NCBI RefSeq assembly: GCF_000224515.1
Contig: NZ_AGAF01000278.1
Coordinates: 40,975 to 104,974, forward strand
Direction: 5' to 3'
Source of the DNA: Desulfosporosinus sp. OT
Lineage (GTDB): Bacteria; Bacillota; Desulfitobacteriia; Desulfitobacteriales; Desulfitobacteriaceae
DNA: 64,000 nt
The notes under the pieces are model-generated. The model was not told where the DNA came from and searched no databases. It saw nothing but the letters and a program-made list of their open reading frames with translations. Made by a program: the position numbers and the translations under genes. Positions 52,463 through 61,810 of the stretch are shown in pieces. Numbering within the stretch: the first letter of the stretch is position 1; every line of letters starts with the position of its first letter.

Positions 52463-52640
52463 CCCATCATTTTCCTAACCTTTTACTCATAATCGACGAT
52501 TGCATATAAAAAATGCATGGGTACTAGTACAAATATTCCTCTTTTATCCTTCATTTCCTGCAACAGAAAACAAAATCTATAATAAAAACACGCCACACCA
52601 CGATGTTGACAGGATGAGGGCGTCAGATTAGCTGCAGCCT

Positions 52641-55340
52641 CTATGATTCTTGCTGAGCAATGAACTCCGCAAGCTTTCTTTGAAGAACTCTTAGGTCAAC
52701 TGGTTTAGAAATATAATCGTTACAACCTGCCTGAAAAAACTCCTGAACGTCGTCTTTGAAAGTGCTGGCAGTTTGCATGATCACATGAAGTTCTTTCAGG
52801 GCTGAGTTCCCACGAATTCGTTTAAGGGTCGTGATGCCATCCATGACCGGCATTTGAGAGTCTAACAGGATCATACTGAAGCTTTCCGCTCGTAGCATTT
52901 CAAGTGCGATCTCTCCGTTTTCGGCGTTTTTGTATTTCAAATTTAACTGGTCAAGACAATGTCCGATCAGTTTCTGGTTCTCTACGTTATCGTCTACCAC
53001 TAGAATCAGTAATTTACCTACTGCATGCTTCCTTTTTTCTAACTGAAGCCGTTCCATATCAAAATACTTTTTGGGAATCAACGCTAGCATTTCCTTTGCA
53101 GAGGAGAACTCCTTCCTAACCTTCTCCATGTCAGAAGGCTTCTTACCCAGTTCAGCATCCATGTCGGAGACCTTCAGACAAACCTCACTCATACGCAGAG
53201 TCCCAGTGCTACCTTTCAGGGAATGAGTCAGGAACTGAATGTTTTCCATCACATGATCTACTAGGGCATTCTCCAGCGCTTGTACTCTAACAGCAATATC
53301 ACTCAGGCAGTCCAGTAGAATCTGAGAGGTTCCCATTTCGACTTCTGCTTTTTCAAGCCATCTTTTCATCATGTCCCTTCCGAAGACCTCCCTGCCTTGG
53401 ATTACTTGACTGATAAACCCGTATAAGTCAATTTCTTGAGATGTCTTTCCGTATTTCAAAGCGTTAGTGTCCGCCTGAAAACTGACTCTATCCCCGCTAC
53501 ATTCCTTAAGGAAGATGACTGGAAGGAACGAAGTACGAAAATCCTGTTTCAAATCTTTAGCCAATAGCTTCATCTTGCTACTTCCAATAGACTCATACAT
53601 CAGGATAAGGTCAGCACCAGCAAAAAGAATTCTATCTTTAGTTTTGGAATCGCAAGGAAGTACTTTTACGCTCAAACCATCAAAAGAACACGCTTTAACT
53701 ATATTCATGACAACTTCCTCTGTCGGTTCATTCCTGTCAACCACAAGGAACATGACCCAACCACTGCTATTCGGTTCGGAAGTAACCAAGTCAGCCGGTT
53801 CTCTCTGATCCTGTTTTTGCATTTCCACAGTCCCGACTGGTATTGACACAACAAATTCCGAACCGCTTACAGTACTTCTTTCAACCCTAATTGTCCCCCC
53901 CATCAATTCCAACAGGTTTTTCGTAATGGAAAGACCTAGACCAGTCCCGCCATATTTTCTTGCATAAGAAGTTTCCACCTGATCGAAAGGCGAGAAAATG
54001 GTTTCCTGTTTTGCCTCTGGGATACCAATACCGGTATCCTCTACAATGATTTCGAGCTGTCCATTTAGGTAGGATACCTGAATGCTCACTCCACCGGACT
54101 CGGTGAATTTGAAAGCATTCCCGGTGAGATTAACCAGCACTTGCATGAGACGGTGTTCATCACCAACGATGATTTCAGGAACAGCAGGATTAATATTCAC
54201 CTCCCAGGAGAGGTGTCGTTCTTGTGATTTAAGAACGAACATTTTCTTAAGGTTTTCCAGCAATTTGTGAATGAAAAAACTGCTTTGTTCAATTACTACC
54301 ATGCCTGCTTCGATCTTGGAAAACTCTAGGATATTATTGACTAAGCTCAGGAGATGGTCACCGGCATTTATTATGATCTCGAGCTTTTCCAGCTTTTCAG
54401 GTTCCTTTTCCTCCTCAAACAAGAGATTGGCAAACCCTAGAATGGAATTGAGAGGTGTACGGATCTCATGGGACATATTTGCCAAAAAACTACTTTTCAT
54501 GTTATTGGCTAATTCCGCCGCGTTTTTTGCCTCTTTAAGTTCAATTTCATTATAGGTTAATTCACGAATAATCAGGTTATAGGGTTCTACAATCCCGATC
54601 TTTACAATAGCCCGGTACATGAGGTAGAAAGAGAGGATTTTAAAGTAATGTCCAACCATATTAAGAATGCCATAGTTATCTGAATAAAGTGTAAAAGACA
54701 GTTCTTGCAATATCGTAAAGATCATCGCGGCAATCAGCAAAGTGTAAATCTTTTCATCAAGGTTCCTTCTGTTTTTCCAGAGAAACAAGATTCCTGCCAC
54801 TAAAGTAAGGCAGATAACGTATTCACTCATGATCTTAAATTCTGTTTGTCCCTGGTTAGCTATAAAACAAACAGGGAATGTCTTCCATATATAGATAGAG
54901 GCCATAAGGATCACCGTTATCACCAAATATATTGTCATTATTCCTAGAATCCCAACTCTATTTATAATCTGATTCACTCTACTCGGCCATGCAAATGCAA
55001 CTAGAAGGGTTAAACTTTCCATATATCGGGCTGCAATCCACAGCTGATTGGCATAAAAGTCGTAGTCTTTAAAAATATTCATTCCCTGATATGATAAGGT
55101 ATGTAAAAGGTCGATTATCGCAATGAAAAGATAACCAATGCTAATAAATACTAGTGCCTTGTTCTTCATGTATTTGTTGGAATTCCACATAATGAGGAAT
55201 AGTGTAACAGCAATAATGATGCTAAATAATTCCGCTAATGAATGAAAGAGCAAGTAATTGTCACTTTCTAAAATGTAAAGTCCAGCTATTACAGATACAC
55301 CGCCAACTAAATGTGCTAGAGTTTTTCTTTTACTCTCCAT
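52641..55340 (-). CDS. MASE3 hybrid histidine kinase with pseudo-receiver, Hpt and receiver
   Basis: Start ATG 55340 (MESKRKTLAHLVGG) has AAGGAAG at the right distance; the frame runs further to 55481 but that part has no ribosome site. The 899 residues hold a seven-span MASE3 membrane sensor (SDNYLLFHSLAELFSIIIAV), a kinase core (NMSHEIRTPLNSILGFANLL, VNLTGNAFKFTESG, GGTGLGLSITKNLLELMGG), a degenerate receiver without the acceptor Asp, an Hpt domain (FLTHSLKGSTGTLRM) and a complete receiver (MILLDSQMPVMDG). The layout is a full multistep phosphorelay in one chain. Confidence 0.88.
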   Translation of the reverse strand: MESKRKTLAHLVGGVSVIAGLYILESDNYLLFHSLAELFSIIIAVTLFLIMWNSNKYMKNKALVFISIGYLFIAIIDLLHTLSYQGMNIFKDYDFYANQLWIAARYMESLTLLVAFAWPSRVNQIINRVGILGIMTIYLVITVILMASIYIWKTFPVCFIANQGQTEFKIMSEYVICLTLVAGILFLWKNRRNLDEKIYTLLIAAMIFTILQELSFTLYSDNYGILNMVGHYFKILSFYLMYRAIVKIGIVEPYNLIIRELTYNEIELKEAKNAAELANNMKSSFLANMSHEIRTPLNSILGFANLLFEEEKEPEKLEKLEIIINAGDHLLSLVNNILEFSKIEAGMVVIEQSSFFIHKLLENLKKMFVLKSQERHLSWEVNINPAVPEIIVGDEHRLMQVLVNLTGNAFKFTESGGVSIQVSYLNGQLEIIVEDTGIGIPEAKQETIFSPFDQVETSYARKYGGTGLGLSITKNLLELMGGTIRVERSTVSGSEFVVSIPVGTVEMQKQDQREPADLVTSEPNSSGWVMFLVVDRNEPTEEVVMNIVKACSFDGLSVKVLPCDSKTKDRILFAGADLILMYESIGSSKMKLLAKDLKQDFRTSFLPVIFLKECSGDRVSFQADTNALKYGKTSQEIDLYGFISQVIQGREVFGRDMMKRWLEKAEVEMGTSQILLDCLSDIAVRVQALENALVDHVMENIQFLTHSLKGSTGTLRMSEVCLKVSDMDAELGKKPSDMEKVRKEFSSAKEMLALIPKKYFDMERLQLEKRKHAVGKLLILVVDDNVENQKLIGHCLDQLNLKYKNAENGEIALEMLRAESFSMILLDSQMPVMDGITTLKRIRGNSALKELHVIMQTASTFKDDVQEFFQAGCNDYISKPVDLRVLQRKLAEFIAQQES

Positions 55341-55543
55341 AAAACACTTCCTTAGGGTAAGATTTAGCCCGATGAAATTCTTGAACATAGCCTCGGACAA
55401 CAATTTATATAAGGTTCTTAATTTGATAAATGATAATAATAATCCTTCTTTCCCGAAAAATTTAGTTTCTTGCCTTAACAAATTAAAACATTCCTCTAAA
55501 ACTAAAACAAATCAATTTATTAATCTAAATGGAAAACGAAAAT

Positions 55544-55570
55544 AAGGCCAGAAACAATGTTTCCAGCCTT
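55544..55570 (-). terminator. terminator of the outer hybrid kinase gene
   Basis: AAGGCTGGAAAC pairs with GTTTCTGGCCTT over 12 bp (two G-T pairs), loop ATT, followed by ATTTTCG on the minus strand. Confidence 0.75.
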
Positions 55571-55601
55571 TACGTGGTAATCAAATTGGGATAACCTCAC
55601 C

Positions 55602-58328
55602 TTAGTTTTTTGCCCATTTCTCGACCATATCATAAAATGCGCTTGTTTCAACAGGCTTTGTTAAGTAATCATCCATTCCCGCATTAAGACAGGTTTCCCT
55701 TACTCCTTTTAGGGCATTGGCAGTCATGGCGATTATTGGAGTGTGTTTACCTACTTTGTTCTCTAATTGTCTTATTGCTGCTGTCGTTTTGTAACCATCT
55801 AATACTGGCATCTGACAATCCATAATAATAACATCAAATTCCTGTTTTTGATAAGCATCAACCGCGGCTTTCCCATCCTCTGCCAAAACAACCTTCCAGC
55901 CTTTGCGTATTGAAAACTTTTCAATCACCATCCGAATGATCTCATCATCCTCGACAATTAGAAGTTTTAATGACTTTTGACTACAATTTCCTAAATTATG
56001 GCCATCATTTTTAGGACCGTCTTTTTCAACCTCAGGCTTTTCCAATACACAGGTGAAATAAAATGTACAGCCTTCATTCACTTTACTTTCCACCCATATT
56101 TCACCATTCATTTTTTCTGTTAACCCCTTGCATATGGCGAGTCCCAGTCCAGTCCCCCCATAATTACGGGTTGTCGAACTGTCTGCTTGACTAAAGCTTT
56201 TAAAAAGCTCACTGATTTTATCACGTGTTATTCCAATCCCAGTATCTCTAACCGAAAACTCTAATTTTATTTCTTTGTTACCAAAGTCCGCAACCTTTCG
56301 GATTACAAGATCAATTCTACCTTCATGTGTGAACTTCAAAGCATTTCCAATCAAGTTGGATAGAACTTGCCTCAATTTAAAAGAGTCCCCTATGAGATTC
56401 TCGGGTACATTACCTTCGATATGCATCTCCAATTCGATCGATTTATTGAGAGCAGCAGGACTGAAAAGCATTTCAAGATTACTAATCAACTCAGTCAATT
56501 TAAACGGTACTTTTTCAAGTTTCAGTTTTCCATCTTCAATTTTTGAATAATCAAGGATATCATTAATTACTTTAAGTAGTAACTCTGAAGATGTTATACA
56601 AACCTTAATAAAGTGAAATTGCTCTTCATCTAATTGAGACATTTGCAAAAGCTGTAAAATCCCCATAACCCCTGTCATGGGCGTTCTGATCTCATGAGAC
56701 ATATGTGCCAGAAAATTACTCTTGGCTATATTAGCATTTTCGGCGTCTACTTTTGCCTTGACTAGCTCAGCCTCAACCTCACAATGCTCTTGAATCTCTT
56801 CCTCTAGTATCGCATTTGTCTCTTCGAGTATAGCATTTGTTTTTACCAGTTGGTTGTTTAAGCTTTTTATTTCATCTTCGGCTTGCTGACGATGGGTAAT
56901 ATCAGCAAAACTCATAAGACTGGCCACTATTTGTCCACTTGTGTCTTTGACCGGAGTTCCAAAAACCTCCAGCAGGACTTTCTTGCCATCTGGATGAACT
57001 ACGACCATATCATTTACATTACAGCTTTCTCCAGACATGCCCCGAATAATTGGCATTTCTTCATACGGATACGGTTCATTTGTGCCAAGTCTGAAAACTG
57101 GAAAAGCGTTAGATAAACTCCCTAAGCTGGTATCATAGGAAAAATCACGACCAATTAATTGTATTGCGCGTTTATTTGTAATAATTTCTTTTGCGGAAGG
57201 AACCTCAATCATTGATACCCCTACATTTAAGCTGTTTAGCAGTGTACTCATGAGCTTGTTTTTATTTGCTAAGTCATTTTCTATTCTCGTTCGTTCCGCT
57301 ATTTCTTCTTCAAGTACGGCATTAGTTTCCTCAAGATTTGCGGTTCTAAAGGCTACAACTTCTGCAAGGTCATTATTCATTTGTTTAAGTTTATCTTCCG
57401 CGATTTTTCTAAGAGAAATATCATAAATAGTAGAGCGACTCATAATAAATCTTCCATTTTCATCTTTTATAGTCGTGCCGCTCAAAAGAACTGGAAGAAA
57501 TGTACCATCTTTATGTTTAATTGTAAATTCCAACTCATTAACTGATTGACTCTTCAAAAACCGTTTAAAACTTTCCATGTAATTTGCTTTAGTGCTTGGG
57601 GTTATAAATTCCGCAAACTCCTTACCAAGAACCTCTTCTCTAGAGTATCCTAACCATTTAAGCTCTGTATCGTTGATACGAAGAATCTTTCCATTTTGAT
57701 CCAAGGAGTGATAACCACAAGGTGCATTTTCATAGAGGTCTCTAATTTCCACCATTGACTTATTTAAACTATCCTCGATCTTCATTCTTTCTGAAATTTC
57801 TTCTTCTAAACCTGCATTCAACTCTTCAAGTTGCTGATTAGCTGCTTGCAGTTGTCTCGTTCTCTCAATGACCTTAAGTTCAAGTTTTTTGTTGAGACTA
57901 ATAATTTCCTCTTCTGCATTGATTCGATCTGTAACATCATGAACAATGGAATATAACAATTTTGTGTCATCTATAATAATGGGGCCACTATAGACTTCCA
58001 CACTTCTAATTTCCTCATTTGAGAGCTTATGTTTAAAAAAGAACATGTGTCTATTTTCATTTTTGGCTTTATGCATTTCTTCTAACACTTGTTCATGGTT
58101 AAGTATATTAATTTGACTTATCTTCATATTCAATAAATCGGTACGTCTATATCCATAAAAATCGCAAGCGGCTGAGTTAGCATCGATAATTTCTCCAGTT
58201 TCAGGGTTTATCAGAAGCATAATGGAGTGATTGTTTGTAAATAAACTAGCATATATTGAATCGCATGGGTGTCTATATTCGCGTGAATTTCCCTCGTTAT
58301 TAATTACAAGGCCATCCGCAGTATTCAT
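55602..58328 (-). CDS. multi-PAS hybrid histidine kinase
   Basis: A 908-residue cytoplasmic kinase with three PAS domains (about residues 27-140, 195-315, 360-475) joined by long coiled coils (RTANLEETNAVLEEEIAERT), a kinase core (LAHMSHEIRTPMTGVMGILQ, LSNLIGNALKFTHEG, GGTGLGLAICKGLTEKMNGE) and a C-terminal receiver (VIIMDCQMPVLDG). No membrane span. PAS domains here could bind heme, flavin or small ligands; nothing in the sequence decides. Its leader carries the same terminator and palindrome as that of sodA. Confidence 0.9.
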   Translation of the reverse strand: MNTADGLVINNEGNSREYRHPCDSIYASLFTNNHSIMLLINPETGEIIDANSAACDFYGYRRTDLLNMKISQINILNHEQVLEEMHKAKNENRHMFFFKHKLSNEEIRSVEVYSGPIIIDDTKLLYSIVHDVTDRINAEEEIISLNKKLELKVIERTRQLQAANQQLEELNAGLEEEISERMKIEDSLNKSMVEIRDLYENAPCGYHSLDQNGKILRINDTELKWLGYSREEVLGKEFAEFITPSTKANYMESFKRFLKSQSVNELEFTIKHKDGTFLPVLLSGTTIKDENGRFIMSRSTIYDISLRKIAEDKLKQMNNDLAEVVAFRTANLEETNAVLEEEIAERTRIENDLANKNKLMSTLLNSLNVGVSMIEVPSAKEIITNKRAIQLIGRDFSYDTSLGSLSNAFPVFRLGTNEPYPYEEMPIIRGMSGESCNVNDMVVVHPDGKKVLLEVFGTPVKDTSGQIVASLMSFADITHRQQAEDEIKSLNNQLVKTNAILEETNAILEEEIQEHCEVEAELVKAKVDAENANIAKSNFLAHMSHEIRTPMTGVMGILQLLQMSQLDEEQFHFIKVCITSSELLLKVINDILDYSKIEDGKLKLEKVPFKLTELISNLEMLFSPAALNKSIELEMHIEGNVPENLIGDSFKLRQVLSNLIGNALKFTHEGRIDLVIRKVADFGNKEIKLEFSVRDTGIGITRDKISELFKSFSQADSSTTRNYGGTGLGLAICKGLTEKMNGEIWVESKVNEGCTFYFTCVLEKPEVEKDGPKNDGHNLGNCSQKSLKLLIVEDDEIIRMVIEKFSIRKGWKVVLAEDGKAAVDAYQKQEFDVIIMDCQMPVLDGYKTTAAIRQLENKVGKHTPIIAMTANALKGVRETCLNAGMDDYLTKPVETSAFYDMVEKWAKN

Positions 58329-58423
58329 AAGCCTCAGTCTCCTTTAATCGATCAAGATTAATTAAAAATTCCAATGGTTGTTCATAAACTTAATATAGCA
58401 TTATACGGTGTCAATTGTCATAC

Positions 58424-58436
58424 ACACACTATGTGT
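58424..58436. promoter_or_regulatory. palindrome shared with the sodA leader
   Basis: ACACA-CTA-TGTGT is a perfect palindrome; ACACACTATGT recurs at 50833-50843 ahead of sodA. TTGACA and TATAAT elements lie close by on the minus strand, so a regulator bound here could control the kinase gene. Confidence 0.4.
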
Positions 58437-58490
58437 TTTAATAGTTTAATACGCTTTTATTGCTCTGATTGTTATTGCTGTTAATAAAAT

Positions 58491-58547
58491 GATAACAGAA
58501 AAAAATGCCATAATAATGACATTCTTCTTGCATTTGAGATCGATTCT
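58491..58547. repeat. duplicated terminator block, copy 2
   Basis: Counterpart of 50885-50940. On the minus strand AATGTCAT-TATT-ATGGCATT-like stem with seven T residues, here downstream of the peroxiredoxin remnant. Confidence 0.65.
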
Positions 58548-58664
58548 ATTAAATCATTCTCACTTTATCTTTACATCCTTGGCTCCATCAAAAATAAAGA
58601 AATAAGTTAGGCATTACTTGAATAAACTCTAGCCATTTTACCTTAAGGCTTTGTAAAGCCATGT

Positions 58665-58985
58665 TTATCTTAATTGCCGAATGACCTCTTCGACATCTGG
58701 AAGTTGATGTATATCATAAACCTTTATCCACATAACTTTGCCGTCTTCATTGACAATCACATTTGCCCGTTCGGAGAATCCTTCCAATTCACGAAACAAG
58801 CCATAGGCTTTGGCGACTGCCCCATGTGGCCAGAAGTCCGAGGGGCAACTTAAGATTGGAAATCTTAAGTTCTTTGGCCCAGGCATTTTTAGAAGGGACA
58901 GGATCAACACTTAACCCCAATGGAATTGTACCAAGTGCTCCAAATCGTGCGTAATTTGTTTCTACTACATCTGAAAATTGTCGTT
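58665..58985 (-). pseudogene. frameshifted peroxiredoxin (AhpC/TSA family)
   Basis: The minus strand reads GTIPLGLSVDPVPSKNAWAK and ELKISNLKLPL in one frame, then SDFWPHGAVAKAYGLFRELE and GFSERANVIVNEDGKVMWIK in another. Together these are the second half of a peroxiredoxin. The first half with the peroxidatic cysteine is unrecognisable. It lies between sodA-linked kinases and wrbA, so an oxidative-stress gene has decayed here. Confidence 0.75.
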
Positions 58986-59013
58986 CCCTGCTGTTTCAAG
59001 TACCTTTACTAGA

Positions 59014-59094
59014 TTATTTCGGTAATAAACATATACCTATGAGTAGTACTGCTGATAACACAATAAAAATGATTGATGCCTTTGTGTCGCTCAT
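59014..59094 (-). CDS. 26-residue membrane peptide
   Basis: ATG 59094 follows the very strong site AAGGAGGAGG. The product is MSDTKASIIFIVLSAVLLIG then ICLLPK: one hydrophobic helix with short polar ends. The strength and spacing of the ribosome site argue that it is translated. No family recognised; single-span peptides of this size often modulate larger membrane proteins. Confidence 0.5.
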   Translation of the reverse strand: MSDTKASIIFIVLSAVLLIGICLLPK

Positions 59095-59285
59095 GAGTTC
59101 CTCCTCCTTTTATTGCTTACTCGATTTCCTTATGTAAATAGAATTCTACACCAATCGTTTGAATTCCTTCCTAAATTATAATTTATTTTTATTTATAACA
59201 ATTTTAATACAGTGCCAATTGAGCATAACCCTTTTGGAACCATTGGCTTAAGAACGAAAACTATAAATAGAATCACAGATCCTCG

Positions 59286-59323
59286 ACATAAAAATATCCC
59301 GCTGATTGTTCTCAGCGGGATAT
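59286..59323 (-). terminator. terminator of wrbA
   Basis: ATATCCCGCTGA pairs with TCAGCGGGATAT over 12 bp around a six-base loop; on the minus strand TTTT follows. Confidence 0.8.
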
Positions 59324-59379
59324 GTGTTCGTTAGCCTATTCCATATGATTGAGTATATTTTTGATAATAATATGACCTT

Positions 59380-59991
59380 TTATTCTTTCCCTTTTTTCAA
59401 CCATTTAGCAACTTCAACGGTTCTTTTCGCTTGATGAAATACAGCATCCTTTACGTCTTCTACCATTTTTCCATCTTTGCCTTGTGTAACAGTGGTACCA
59501 TAAGGGTTACCCCCTGCTTTAAAAATCGATTCATCTGTATATCCAGGCGAAACAATGATTGCGCCCCAATGCATCATTGAGGTATAGAGACTCTTAACGG
59601 TCGCTTCCTGTCCGCCATGAGGATTCTGGGCTGAGGACATGGCACTTACAACCTTATTCATTAGCTTCCCTTTTGACCACAAGCCGCCTTGAAGGTCAAT
59701 GAACTGTTTCATCTGGGCAGCTAGATTCCCAAAACGTGTTGGAACACTAAAAACAATGGCATCCGCCCAATCTAGATCTTCTGAGGTGGCCTCCGCAATA
59801 TCTTTTGTCGCTTCTACATTTGCCCTCCAAACTGGATTGTTGTTAATAGCTGCTTCTGGAGCTAGTTCATGCACCTTGAGTATACGAACTTCCGCACCTG
59901 CTTCTTGTGCAGCTTCTGCTGCCCACTTAGCCAACTGATAATTGATTCCTGTCATGCTGTAATAAATGACTGCAAATTTAACCTTTTCCAT
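59380..59991 (-). CDS. wrbA: NAD(P)H:quinone oxidoreductase WrbA
   Basis: A 203-residue flavodoxin-fold enzyme that reduces quinones by two electrons with FMN and NAD(P)H, avoiding semiquinones. FMN contacts are visible in YYSMTGINYQLAKW and in SVPTRFGNLAAQMKQFIDLQ, followed by the WrbA-specific GGLWSKGKLMNKVVSAMSSA and GGNPYGTT. I choose ATG 59991 (MEKVKFAVIYYSMTG) with AGGGG upstream over the eight-residue-longer frame. A strong terminator follows. Confidence 0.92.
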   Translation of the reverse strand: MEKVKFAVIYYSMTGINYQLAKWAAEAAQEAGAEVRILKVHELAPEAAINNNPVWRANVEATKDIAEATSEDLDWADAIVFSVPTRFGNLAAQMKQFIDLQGGLWSKGKLMNKVVSAMSSAQNPHGGQEATVKSLYTSMMHWGAIIVSPGYTDESIFKAGGNPYGTTVTQGKDGKMVEDVKDAVFHQAKRTVEVAKWLKKGKE

Positions 59992-60015
59992 ACTTATTCC
60001 CCTTTCTGCTATCAC

Positions 60016-60702
60016 GTATAAAGAAAGTCCGGTGAATCATTGTGTTGCCTCTCGGCTTTTCAATTCTCTCCTAGAAATCACCAACTCATCAACTTCAGAG
60101 TTACTCATAACGATCGGTGATATCAAAGATATTTTATAATTATTACATTCTACGCCCTTATGTTCAAATCCTTTTTATTTTGTAAGTATTTTTATTATTA
60201 ATTTTTATATATTTAATTATTCATTAATCTAACATTTACATTTCTATAAGAATCACATGTTGGCATGGAATTCGATTCTCTCTGGGCTATGCTACATACT
60301 GAAAAAACTTAAATGATAGTTCAATAATTTGGATTTGCTAAAGATTAGGCTCAGCAGAATTTAGTGCTGAGCCCATTTTGGTTTATTATCCCGCTTTAAT
60401 TATTTCTTGATCCACCTGAACTATACTGATGGATCAAGTCCAAAATATGTAATCATGAATGTGAAGCAAGAAGAGAAGGTCAATACAAGACTAATATCTC
60501 ACCTGTTTGCTGAACATGCGATTCTTATTTGACAAATAAAGCAGAATACTCAGTTAAAGTTAAACAATTTCTGACTGAGAATAATATCCTCACCAAGTAA
60601 TACAACTATCTCTCTTAGACTTTAAGTTACGATGACAAGAGCTATGGAAGGCCAAGGGGTTTCTTGCTGAATATTATTAGTTCAAAACGGTCGGCCATTT
60701 AA
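60016..60702. other. 690-base intergenic region
   Basis: Very AT-rich. One hairpin is clear: GGCTCAGCA with TGCTGAGCC (60348-60373), followed by CATTTT, a possible plus-strand terminator without a gene in front of it. A short frame without start (EYSVKVKQFLTENNILTK, ending near 60600) might be a gene remnant. Nothing else is recognisable. Confidence 0.4.
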
Positions 60703-61644
60703 TTAGTGGAAAGAAAATCTAAGAAGCCGTTTCTTAAGTCTAGAGTTAAGGAACTCCTTCCTCGAAAAAGAGTATATCCCTAACGCCAGCCAAATTAGAC
60801 CAAAACTAATAAAATCAACCCTAGTAAAATCTTCTTTAAACAAGAAAACACCCAGTAGAAGAGCAATGCTAGGCGAAAGATATTGAATAAATCCCAAGGT
60901 TGATAAGGGCACACATTTAGCGCCGTGTGCAAATAATAAAAGTGGTATGGCAGTTACTACTCCCGAAAGAACGGCTAATATCAAGACATTCAAAGGTAAA
61001 GCAATTAGCGAACTCGTTCCTTCCATTTGTTTATAAACTACGAACCCTAAAGCTACAGGGGCAATCATCATGGTTTCCATGGTTAAACCAATAATAGATG
61101 TAAGATTAGACAGTTTCTTAACCAACCCATATAAGCCGAAGGAAATTGCAAGTAAAAGGGCGATCCAAGGAACCTTTCCATATTGAACAGTAATGACAAT
61201 GACACCTAATAGTCCTAATAACAATGAGAGGATTTGCCATCTATCGATTCGCTCTCTTAATACAATTACACCTAATAAAACAGTAAATAATGGATTAATA
61301 TAATAGCCTAAACTTGTTTCTATTACATGATTGCTATTAACCGCCCAAATATAAATAAACCAATTAGTAGTGATTAGTAGAGACCCCAAAAATACACCTA
61401 ATAAGGTTTTTGCGTTAGAAAAAACGTTTTTCAGATCTCTGACCCCGCCAACTATTAAAAGAATCATTGATAGAAATACGAAAGACCATATTATTCGAGA
61501 AGCAAGTATTTCACCCGCATCAATTCGCATCAAAGCTTTCCAAAATAACGGAAGAATACCCCACATCGCATAGGACAAAACAGCATAAACAATTCCTTTA
61601 CGTTCAGATTTTCCACTTAAAGTCCTCATGAGTCTATTCAACAA
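60703..61644 (-). CDS. rarD: EamA-family transporter RarD
   Basis: A 313-residue membrane protein with ten spans in two EamA repeats. RarD features are the opening KGIVYAVLSYAMWGILPLFW and VNSNHVIETSLGYYINPLFT, and GFIQYLSPSIALLLGVFLFK in the second repeat. The name comes from chloramphenicol sensitivity in Pseudomonas, but the substrate is not established. ATG 61644 or an internal ATG (MRTLSGKS) may be the start. Single gene. Confidence 0.88.
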   Translation of the reverse strand: MLNRLMRTLSGKSERKGIVYAVLSYAMWGILPLFWKALMRIDAGEILASRIIWSFVFLSMILLIVGGVRDLKNVFSNAKTLLGVFLGSLLITTNWFIYIWAVNSNHVIETSLGYYINPLFTVLLGVIVLRERIDRWQILSLLLGLLGVIVITVQYGKVPWIALLLAISFGLYGLVKKLSNLTSIIGLTMETMMIAPVALGFVVYKQMEGTSSLIALPLNVLILAVLSGVVTAIPLLLFAHGAKCVPLSTLGFIQYLSPSIALLLGVFLFKEDFTRVDFISFGLIWLALGIYSFSRKEFLNSRLKKRLLRFSFH

Positions 61645-61810
61645 GAAACATCCCCAATCATAGTTATCAAGTTACATTTAAACAGTAAGATTCAGAAGAA
61701 TATACTTTCCAATAGCTATACGTTGATATAACCTTCTAAATAAGGCACTGCTTCACCAGACATTTTTACTGTTTCCCCTAAATTCTTACAGTTAAGCTTC
61801 CCTCAATTGT

